The position numbers and the translations under genes are program-made. 64,000 nt of DNA from Cohnella faecalis (GTDB taxonomy: Bacteria > Bacillota > Bacilli > Paenibacillales > Paenibacillaceae): contig NZ_QXJM01000039.1 in NCBI RefSeq assembly GCF_003570905.1, positions 1,364,001-1,428,000 on the forward strand, in the 5' to 3' direction. Below, one piece after another: positions 57,329-64,000 of the stretch. Position 1 is the stretch's first letter. Each line of letters starts with the position of its first letter. A model generated the notes under the pieces. The model searched no databases. It was not told the DNA's origin and saw only the letters and a list, made by a program, of their open reading frames with translations.

Positions 57329-58582
57329 ATGACACAGAAATCGACGCTACTCAAAAAAACGGCGGCAGCTACGCTGGCGCTCACGATGCTTGCCGGAACA
57401 GGAACGGCGGTAATGGCCTCCGCCCATTCCAATAACGACAAGAAGCACTACAGCGACAATGGAAAATCCAAAAATGACAAGAACGACAAAAACGACAAAA
57501 ACGACAAAAACAACAATAAATCCGGTGCCAAGATCAACCTGGAATTCGGCGACCTGAGCGAAAAAGAATGGAAATGGGCGTACCAGCACATTATCCGTCT
57601 GGCTTCCCAAGGCGTATTCAGCGGCTATGAGGACGGAAGCTTCAAGCCTCGCAACAACATTTCCCGTATTGAAGCAATCGTCGCCGCCGTCCGTTTTCTC
57701 GGATTGCAGTCGGAAGCCGAAAAGCCGGAAAACATGAACGCCAAGCTCAATTTCAAGGATTTCGATCAGTTCAAAAAGAAGAGCGCATGGGCGGTAGGTT
57801 ATGTGACGGTAGCGCTTGAGAACGACTTGTTCTCGGAGTCCGCTACTACCATTGATGCGAACAAGCCGGCCGACCGTCTGTGGGCTTCGATTCTTCTGGT
57901 GAAGGCAATGAAGCTGGAGGCGCTGGCGAAGACCAAGATGGATGCGGAGCTGCCGTTCCGCGATGCCGACAAAATCCCTGCAGGCTCCGTAGGCTACGTG
58001 GCGGTTGCGGTGGAAAAAGGCTGGGTGTCCGGCTACACGGACAAAACGTTCCAGCCGAACAAGCCAATCACTCGCGCCGAGCTTGCTTCGATTCTCGACA
58101 TCGTCGATCAGCAACAGCCGGATACGAGCGCGCAAGCGATCACAGGCACGATCCAAGCCGTCGCGAACGGCAGCATTACAATCAAAAAGCCGGATAACAC
58201 GACTGTAACGGTCGCTCTGGACTCCAACGTATTCATTTTCCGCAAGGACGTGAAATCTCCGGTATCCGCGCTCGTCGCGGGGGATGAGGCGCTTGTCCGC
58301 ACCTATCAGAACAAAGTCGTGTTCATCGAGGTAACCAAGCCGGCGGAAGCGGCCGTTCAGCTCGTTGACACGGGCAAAGTAGGCAGCTTTACGTTGAATG
58401 CGCAAGGGAAAATAGCGACGATCTCGCTCACCAAAGAGGTGAACGGCACTTCGCAGACGATCGTCTACAACGTTGACGGCAACGTTGCGATTACAGGAAG
58501 CTCGGGTGTGCTCGCTCCGAACTTGAACGTCATCGTGAAGGGCGAGAATAACGTCGTCAAAACGATCCAAATTCTGCTCTAA
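57329..58582 (+). CDS. SLH-domain surface protein
   Basis: A 417-residue exported protein. The signal peptide (about 1-31, ending VMASA) is followed by a KND/Lys-Asn-Asp repeat linker, then three S-layer homology motifs (about 70-265). The first is WAYQHIIRLASQGVFSGYEDG and the third VGYVAVAVEKGWVSGYTDKT with NKPITRAELASIL. They bind pyruvylated wall polymer. The C-terminal 150 residues are a beta-rich domain of unknown role. ATG 57329 follows GGAAGAGG. Confidence 0.9.
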   Translation: MTQKSTLLKKTAAATLALTMLAGTGTAVMASAHSNNDKKHYSDNGKSKNDKNDKNDKNDKNNNKSGAKINLEFGDLSEKEWKWAYQHIIRLASQGVFSGYEDGSFKPRNNISRIEAIVAAVRFLGLQSEAEKPENMNAKLNFKDFDQFKKKSAWAVGYVTVALENDLFSESATTIDANKPADRLWASILLVKAMKLEALAKTKMDAELPFRDADKIPAGSVGYVAVAVEKGWVSGYTDKTFQPNKPITRAELASILDIVDQQQPDTSAQAITGTIQAVANGSITIKKPDNTTVTVALDSNVFIFRKDVKSPVSALVAGDEALVRTYQNKVVFIEVTKPAEAAVQLVDTGKVGSFTLNAQGKIATISLTKEVNGTSQTIVYNVDGNVAITGSSGVLAPNLNVIVKGENNVVKTIQILL

Positions 58583-58607
58583 TCGAATAACATAGCAAAA
58601 TCTGAGA

Positions 58608-58632
58608 AACCGTCCGAATGGGCGGTTTTTTC
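58608..58632 (+). terminator. Terminator after the SLH protein gene
   Basis: ACCGTCC-GAAT-GGGCGGT followed by TTTTT. Confidence 0.88.
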
Positions 58633-58783
58633 GTATGTTCTTTGTGCGCCCAATCGCATGTCGGGCTCTCGCAAGAACTTTTGCCGCAGCCTCGATATTT
58701 TGTGCCGCATCCATCGTCCCGGTATAATAAGGGAATGAAGTCGAGCCGCCAAAGCGGGTCACGAAAAAGGAGGTTGCTTGGCA

Positions 58784-59569
58784 ATGGGGGCGGTGGACAA
58801 CAAGGGCGCGGCTGCGCTTGCGATTCGCGGGCTGACCGGAGGCTACAGCGTGCGGAAGCCTGTGCTGCATCAGGTGTCGTTCGAGGTTTTTCCGGGTCAA
58901 TTGATCGGTTTGATCGGCCTGAACGGAGCGGGAAAAAGCACCGCTATCAAGCATATTCTAGGGTTAATGATTCCTCACGAGGGCGAGGTTCGGGTGAACG
59001 GCGTTCTGCTGGAAGAGGATCGAGAGCTTTATCGCTCGTCATGCGCTTACGTGCCGGAGCAGCCTAATCTGTTTCCTCATTTGACGGTAGGAGAGCACCT
59101 TCAATGGACGGCGATGGCCTACGGCATGGAACGCAGCGAGGCGGAGACGAAAATAAGGGAGCTGGCGGAAAAATTCCGGATGACCGAAGCGATGGGCTCG
59201 TTGCCGGATACGCTGTCCAAAGGGATGAAGCAGAAGGTCATGCTCATGAACGCGCTGCTCGCGTCGCCATCGCTTCTCATCATTGACGAGCCGTTCCTCG
59301 GACTGGATCCGCTGGCGACCAGAGGACTGATCGAAGCGTTGGCGGCAGCCCAGGCTGCGGGCTGCGCTATTCTGCTCAGCTCGCATATTCTTCCCGCATT
59401 GGAAAGGCGGGCGGACGGGCTTATCGTGCTTCATAGGGGCAAGGTCATCGCCCATGGAACGCCGTCCGACGTGAAGCGGCAAGCCGGCTGTACCGACGCG
59501 GAATCGACGTTGGACGACGCGTTCGAGCTGTTGGTGACGGCTGCGGAAGGAGGCGCCTTCCGTGCCTGA
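58784..59569 (+). CDS. ecsA: ABC transporter ATP-binding protein, EcsA-like
   Basis: A 261-residue ATPase with Walker A GLNGAGKST (about 46-54), Q-loop region YVPEQPN, signature LSKGMKQKV (a variant of LSGGQ), Walker B LLIIDEP and switch SSHIL. It pairs with the following EcsB-type permease, whose gene overlaps by eight bases. In Bacillus, Ecs affects secretion and regulated proteolysis through an unknown substrate. ATG 58784 is chosen because AAAGGAGG lies ten bases upstream; TTG 58778 is too close. Confidence 0.88.
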   Translation: MGAVDNKGAAALAIRGLTGGYSVRKPVLHQVSFEVFPGQLIGLIGLNGAGKSTAIKHILGLMIPHEGEVRVNGVLLEEDRELYRSSCAYVPEQPNLFPHLTVGEHLQWTAMAYGMERSEAETKIRELAEKFRMTEAMGSLPDTLSKGMKQKVMLMNALLASPSLLIIDEPFLGLDPLATRGLIEALAAAQAAGCAILLSSHILPALERRADGLIVLHRGKVIAHGTPSDVKRQAGCTDAESTLDDAFELLVTAAEGGAFRA

Positions 59570-60821
59570 ACGTCGTCAAGAAGGGAACATCGGGCGCATA
59601 AGGCAGGAGCGAGCCGCGGCCTTCCGCAAAGAAATTTTTCCTTATTTTCGTTACGTGGCGCAAAGCGGGTTCGGCCTGGTGGCATCCGCTATTGCGTTCA
59701 GTCTCCTGATTGGCTATGTGAAGCTGCTGCGGGGCGTGCCGGAGAGCTGGCCTGCGGATTGGGTCGGAGCCGCTTGCTTGCTGCTCGCCGCTTTTCCGAC
59801 TCCGCTGCGCACCTATTTGATGCCTGCGGACTCCATCTTTCTCCTTCCTATGGAGACGAACATATATCGGCATTATTTGCGGCCGTCGATCCATAAGGCG
59901 ATTGTCAAAGGAACGGTGCGGACGGCAGCGATGTTCGCCGTTTATGCGCCTGTCTATGCTGCCGCTCCCGTCACGGAGAAAGCGGCCGACAGCCGTTCCT
60001 TAGGACTGCTGGCTGTCATGTTCGCGGCATTGGGCGCTTGGAATGCGATTGCCGGTTGGAGAGAGCGCACACTTGCATCGTCGGGGCTGCGGCTGGCGGT
60101 TCGTTCCGGCCGATTCGCCATTACGGCCGGGGCGGTCTTCGGATTGCTGCTCGGTCCGATCGTGCCTGCCGTTATTTTTGCCATTGCGGGCGCAGCGCTT
60201 TGCTCCGCGTGCTGGAGGCTTGGGGCTTCGCACTATGTTCCTTGGGACAGGCTGATCCAAGAGGAGTCCGCCGCCCGGAGAAGATGGTTTCGGTTTCTGG
60301 CATGGTTCGTCGATGTGCCCGAAGCGCCTTCGAGGCCGGTGCGCCGCCCATGGGCAGCCTGGGTCGGCAAGCTTGTGGCGTGGGAGCGCCGCAAAGCTTG
60401 GACTTATTTGTATACGCTGACGTACATAAGGGGCGAGACGTTCGGAGCGTTCTACCGTCTCTGTCTGATGGCAGCTTTCGTGCTGGTCGCCGCTCAAGGA
60501 ATTGTCGTGGACACCGTTATTCTGGCAGTGGCCGTATTGGCAGGCGGCATGCAATTGAGCGAGCTGGGGCGGCTTCGAGCAGGCGAGAATGCATTCGTTG
60601 CGCCGCTTCCGCAGGAAGGGAAGGCTTCGGCCGCGGCATTCGTCGGCCGAGTCGCGGGACTGGCGGCAGCCGTATTTCTCTCGATTGCTGCTTTTCTCCC
60701 GTCCGCCGCCGAGAATCCATTGCTAGCAATCGTAACCGTTGCGGCTTGCTTGGGCTGGATGGGGTGGAGGGTTCCAAGGACGATCTCGAAACGGGCGCGG
60801 AACGAAGACGAGGAAGATTGA
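59562..60821 (+). CDS. ecsB: ABC transporter permease, EcsB-like
   Basis: A 419-residue membrane protein with about ten helices. It begins with a soluble segment (RIRQERAAAFRKEIFPYFRYVAQSG) typical of EcsB and has the family-like stretch RTYLMPADSIFLLPMETN. GTG 59562 overlaps the ATPase gene, so the two are coupled. An ecsC gene does not follow; the next gene is on the other strand after a terminator. Confidence 0.85.
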   Translation: MPERRQEGNIGRIRQERAAAFRKEIFPYFRYVAQSGFGLVASAIAFSLLIGYVKLLRGVPESWPADWVGAACLLLAAFPTPLRTYLMPADSIFLLPMETNIYRHYLRPSIHKAIVKGTVRTAAMFAVYAPVYAAAPVTEKAADSRSLGLLAVMFAALGAWNAIAGWRERTLASSGLRLAVRSGRFAITAGAVFGLLLGPIVPAVIFAIAGAALCSACWRLGASHYVPWDRLIQEESAARRRWFRFLAWFVDVPEAPSRPVRRPWAAWVGKLVAWERRKAWTYLYTLTYIRGETFGAFYRLCLMAAFVLVAAQGIVVDTVILAVAVLAGGMQLSELGRLRAGENAFVAPLPQEGKASAAAFVGRVAGLAAAVFLSIAAFLPSAAENPLLAIVTVAACLGWMGWRVPRTISKRARNEDEED

Positions 60822-60857
60822 GCTGCCGTCGAGCGAAAGCAGGCGGATCGAAGCAAC

Positions 60858-60914
60858 AATAAACGGGCTGCATTTCTAGCGGGGGATCCACTAGAATGCA
60901 GCCCGTTATTTTCG
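60858..60914. terminator. Bidirectional terminator
   Basis: AACGGGCTGCATT pairs with AATGCAGCCCGTT, extended by CTAG/CTAG-type bases, with AATAA and TTATTTT on either side. It separates ecsB from the convergent aminotransferase gene. Confidence 0.9.
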
Positions 60915-60938
60915 GAACGCCGCAGGCGGCTGTTTCTG

Positions 60939-62245
60939 TTACGAATTCACGGTCGCTTTCACGTCAAGCACCGCTTGGTGGATCCGGTCGAACAGATCCT
61001 CAAGCTGCGGCTCCTCGATGCAGGAGAACGCGACGCGAAGGTCGGTGCTGCCGAGGGCGATGGTGCCGACTCCGTATGCGTCGAGCAGACGAAGGCGCAC
61101 CGCTTCGGCATCCGTCGTCAACAGCTTGAGGCACATGAAGTAGCCGGAGTTGAACGGATAGTATGTCCATTCGTTGCCGTATTTGCCGCTGTCCAGAAGC
61201 TGCTTCACTTTGTTGGCGCGATTTTTCATAATCGTGAACTTCTCTTCCTTCTGCTTCGCGAACTCCGGCGATTTCAACGCGCGGAGGACGAACGTCTGCG
61301 AAGGATGAGGTCCGCTGGAGATGGTGGCGCGAATAATTCCGAGCGTTTTTTGCTCCAGTGCGGACAGAGACGCTTCGGACAAGCCGCCGTAAGTGATGAA
61401 GCCGACGCGGAAGCCCCATACGTATTCTTCCTTGGTCGCTCCGTCGACCTTGATCGGCAGAATGCGCTCGTGCAAGCCGCACAGCTGTCCGAACAGCGAC
61501 TCCTGCAAAGAATCTTCGAAGAAAAGGCCGAAGTAAGCGTCGTCGGTAACGGCCACGACGTTGATGCCGGCGTCCGCCGCATCTTTGAGAGCGGCCGCGA
61601 TAGCGCGTCCTTCTTCCGCCCCCGCGTGTAGCCGGTCGGGTTGTTCGGGAAGTTGAGCACGACGATCGCTTTGCCGCGCTCCTTCTGGGCGAGCAGAGCG
61701 TCCCGAAGTCCGGCCGCGTTGAACTTGTTGTCGCCGTCGTAGAGCGGAAATTCCACGATGCGGGCGCCGCGGCGAATGCCGAACGTCAGCTCGTAGTTTT
61801 CCCAGTTTTTGTCGGGAATAATAACGGCGTCGCCCGCTTCCGCGAACAGATCGGCCACGATGCTGAGGCCGTGCGTCAAAGCGTTCGTGACGATGGGCAG
61901 GCTGATCGCTTTGTCTGCGATCGTCGGATTTTCCAGCAGCATCTTGTCGCGCCATACGGTGCGAAGCTCCGGCTTGCCCGCCGGAGGAGCGTATTCGTAA
62001 ATGTCCTTAGGTTCATACGCGGACAAAGTATCTTGAATGACGGACAGATGCATCGGTTGACCGTTCTCCAGAGCGATGCCGATGGTCGCGTTATACGTTT
62101 TGGCCTTCTGCTTCGCTTCGGCGGATTGGCTTAGAATCCCCAGTTTTGGCATATAAATCGCTTTTCCGAGCGTGGAAAGCATCTCGGCTGCACGGGGATT
62201 TTCCTTGGCGAGCGTCTCGTTCAACTGCTGGGCGAGGGGGTTCAT
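60939..62245 (-). CDS. Class I/II PLP-dependent aminotransferase, one frameshift
   Basis: About 435 residues when repaired. The N-terminal frame (62245 to about 61620) runs through VLNFPNNPTGYT, the substrate and PLP asparagine motif. The C-terminal frame (to 60939) continues AGAEEGRAIAAALKDAAD, AVTDDAYFGLFFED, DGATKEEYVWGFRVGFITYG (Lys candidate) and the end domain. One base in the CCCCC at 61619-61623 joins them as GYTRGAEEGRA or similar. ATG 62245 has GGAAGG nine bases upstream; the frame also opens at 62272. The amino-acid substrate is unclear. Confidence 0.87.
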
Positions 62246-62382
62246 ACGTTCCATCCTTCCAAAATCGTTCATTCTCGCGTCCGATTGGGCTCACGAGTCA
62301 TTAGGTGATATTATACACCAACCGAGAGGCGACCGTCATCGAAAATGGCTCGTTTTGAGAGGAATTTTGCAAATGGGAGCGA

Positions 62383-63009
62383 TCAGGTGCTCCGATCGAT
62401 TTCCGGCGCATGCTCCCGCACTCTGTTCGCGGTGTCCGCATCTCCCGGACGATCGCGATTCGCCAAGCCGTGCAGCACTTGCTCCCGCCGTTTGGCGCTA
62501 AGGTTTTGGCCGAATTTGAATTTGCCGGTCATTTTCGCCGCGTCCAGCCGCAGGACGGATACGCCGCGCAAGGAAGACGTATATTTGGGGTCTGCCGCGT
62601 CGATCGGGGCATGTCCGCCTTCCGGCTGCATGTTGGCCATCAGCGCGCCGAGAGCCGCCGCTTTCTCCGCCGCATCCTCGACCTGCTCGACGGTTCCGCG
62701 AATGCGAACCGAGCGGAAAAAGACGGTTGCCGGGCAAGCCAGATAAGGATCGGAAAAATGGGAGGGAATGAACGCGTGCGCCTCGTAAGCGACGAATTCC
62801 GCGCGGGGATCGGCGGCGAGTCCGTTCATTTTTTCCCCCTGCTTGCTTCCGTGAAAATAGACCGCGTCGTCCAAATAAACGTAATTGAGAGGCACCGCCC
62901 TCGGCCATCCGTCTTCTCCTCCGATGAACGTCAGCACCCCGTCATTTTTCTCTCTCAGAAAAGCTTCGCATTCCGCTTTCTCCGATACTTCGAACTCTTG
63001 TCTGCGCAT
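62383..63009 (-). CDS. Pyridoxamine 5'-phosphate oxidase-like flavin-binding protein
   Basis: A 208-residue split-barrel protein of the NimA/nitroimidazole-resistance-like group. MRRQEFEVSEKAECEAFLREKNDGVLTF is followed by PRAVPLNYVYLDDAVYFHGSKQGEKMNGL (FMN phosphate contacts) and RIRGTVEQVED. It is divergent from a MocR regulator, so it may be controlled by it and linked to vitamin B6 or flavin chemistry. ATG 63009. The reaction is unknown. Confidence 0.83.
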   Translation of the reverse strand: MRRQEFEVSEKAECEAFLREKNDGVLTFIGGEDGWPRAVPLNYVYLDDAVYFHGSKQGEKMNGLAADPRAEFVAYEAHAFIPSHFSDPYLACPATVFFRSVRIRGTVEQVEDAAEKAAALGALMANMQPEGGHAPIDAADPKYTSSLRGVSVLRLDAAKMTGKFKFGQNLSAKRREQVLHGLANRDRPGDADTANRVREHAPEIDRST

Positions 63010-63058
63010 GTTCGCGCCCCCATCCGTATTGGTATTGAAATCGAGTGTAATCCTTTCA

Positions 63059-63087
63059 TTGACAGGCGAAAAGATCCAATTTACATT
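63059..63087 (+). promoter_or_regulatory. Promoter of the mocR-like gene
   Basis: TTGACA (63059-63064), 17 bases, TACATT (63082-63087). ACTGGTCCAATTAGAC just downstream, at about 63093-63108, is a candidate binding element for the regulator. Confidence 0.65.
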
Positions 63088-63131
63088 AAAATGACTGGTC
63101 CAATTAGACGGTTACATAAGGGGGAGGCGCT

Positions 63132-64000
63132 TTGCTTCCGATTGATTACTCGGGACAGCTGGCCCGATTCGGCATTAAGCATGTCGCTTTGTATGAAGCG
63201 ATCCGCGAAGCTATCGCCGACGGAACGCTCGCTCCCGGCGAACGGCTGCCGTCGACCCGGACGTTCGCTGCCGAATACGGTTTGTCGCGTGGCAGCGTCA
63301 GCTTGGCTTACGATATGCTGGCTTCGGGAGGCTACTTGCGCGCGGGAATCGGACAAGGTACGTTCGTGGCGGGCAGCCCGGGCACGAAGCGCCCGGACAA
63401 TAACCGTTGCGAAGACGGAGATAGAGCGGCGCCGGCCGCTCCGCGCTTGTCGTCGTGGGGGAAACGAATTGCGGCTATGTACGAGGAGGAACGACTGACC
63501 GAACGGGGTGCGAACGAGGCTGGGAGTGCCGACATTCGCGTGTCGTTCGTTCCCCAAGGCATCGGCTCGCGGTGGTTCCCTTGGGCGGAATGGCGAGCGG
63601 TAACGGCCGCGCGGTGGAAGAAGCTCGGCGCGAGCGGGGAGGACGGTTCCTCCGATCCGGCCGGGAGCATGGGGCTGCGCCGCTCCATCGCGGACCGGTT
63701 AAGGCGCGAACGGGGCATAACGTGCGATCCCGGTGATATCGTGCTAACTAGCGGCTCCATGCAGGCGATTGCCCTTGTGAGCCAAATTCTTCTCGAAGAA
63801 GGCACGAACGCTGTCGTAGAAAATCCGGGCTATTCGGGCATCCGGCGAGCCGTGAGAATGTCGGGAGCGCGGTGCGTGGAAGGGAACGTCGACGAATGCG
63901 GCATTGTTCCTGAGGATTGGGACGCGGACCTGTTGTTCGTCACCCCGACGCGGCAGTTTCCGACGGGCGCCGTCCTAACCTACGATCGCAGACTTTCGCT
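63132..64000 (+). CDS. MocR/PdxR-type GntR regulator, 3' end cut by the window
   Basis: A fusion of a GntR winged helix (about 1-75, ALYEAIREAIADGTLAPGERL, PSTRTFAAEYGLSRGSVSLAYD) with a fold-type I aminotransferase-like domain (FVPQGIGSRWFPWAEWR, GLRRSIADRLRRERGI, LTSGSMQAIALVSQIL, ENPGYSGIRRAV). Such regulators sense PLP or amino-acid adducts. The frame is open from TTG 63132, behind GGGGAGG, to the last base. The PLP lysine lies beyond the window. It is divergent from the flavin-binding protein. Confidence 0.9.
   Translation, partial: MLPIDYSGQLARFGIKHVALYEAIREAIADGTLAPGERLPSTRTFAAEYGLSRGSVSLAYDMLASGGYLRAGIGQGTFVAGSPGTKRPDNNRCEDGDRAAPAAPRLSSWGKRIAAMYEEERLTERGANEAGSADIRVSFVPQGIGSRWFPWAEWRAVTAARWKKLGASGEDGSSDPAGSMGLRRSIADRLRRERGITCDPGDIVLTSGSMQAIALVSQILLEEGTNAVVENPGYSGIRRAVRMSGARCVEGNVDECGIVPEDWDADLLFVTPTRQFPTGAVLTYDRRLS

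Noticed and set aside
57347..58954. 535-codon minus-strand frame opposite the SLH gene
   Set aside because: Arg-rich shadow product; the plus strand encodes a signal peptide and SLH motifs.

Overview
The window looks like a chromosome segment of a spore-forming Firmicute of the Paenibacillaceae (Paenibacillus/Cohnella type). The evidence is a GerA-type germination operon, an SLH-domain surface protein, GXT-repeat collagen-like proteins with a sigma-K-like promoter, a ydaO-type c-di-AMP riboswitch, AGGAGG ribosome binding sites with frequent TTG/GTG starts, and GC content that by eye is in the mid-50s. No rRNA, tRNA or CRISPR array was seen.

Layout. 1-4.1 kb: the end of a KtrB-type potassium transporter, a secreted polysaccharide deacetylase, the first 51-bp tandem array, a LysM-3D cell-wall protein behind a c-di-AMP riboswitch, and a LysR regulator. 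4.3-7.5 kb: sdhCAB (succinate dehydrogenase). 7.6-12 kb: a minus-strand operon of response regulator, histidine kinase and beta-propeller lipoprotein, then a VanY-like carboxypeptidase. 12-18.3 kb: second array, chemoreceptor, two membrane proteins, and an HxlR regulator opposite doxX and pirin. 18.4-22.4 kb: gerA-gerC-gerB. 22.3-30.3 kb: CDF metal exporter, PHP phosphatase, LysR, a DHA2 efflux pump with its PadR regulator, a UMF1-type MFS protein and a methyltransferase.

30.5-50 kb is the most distinctive region. It holds five proteins sharing an IPNITP-type N-terminal domain (two of them collagen-like), four family-2 glycosyltransferases (three with TPR tails), an operon for a CDP-3,6-dideoxyhexose with an acetolactate-synthase-like enzyme that suggests a branched (yersiniose-like) sugar, a hexapeptide acyltransferase, and an acyltransferase-glycosyltransferase fusion. 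I read it as a spore-surface (exosporium-like) glyco-collagen locus. 50-64 kb: lipoprotein, phospholipase C-like protein, CheX, SDR, DEAD-box helicase, an IS3-family element, an SLH protein, an EcsAB-type ABC transporter, an aminotransferase, a flavin-binding protein, and the start of a MocR regulator.

Two window-wide patterns stand out. First, five intergenic tandem arrays have unrelated or weakly related unit sequences but nearly the same period (51, 51, 52, 51 and 102 = 2 x 51 bp), and a degenerate pair of elements 51 bp apart lies beside the IS. Second, seven reading-frame breaks in six genes are each repaired by adding one base to a short G or C run. This points to systematic homopolymer under-calling rather than real pseudogenes, although true mutation cannot be excluded from sequence alone.
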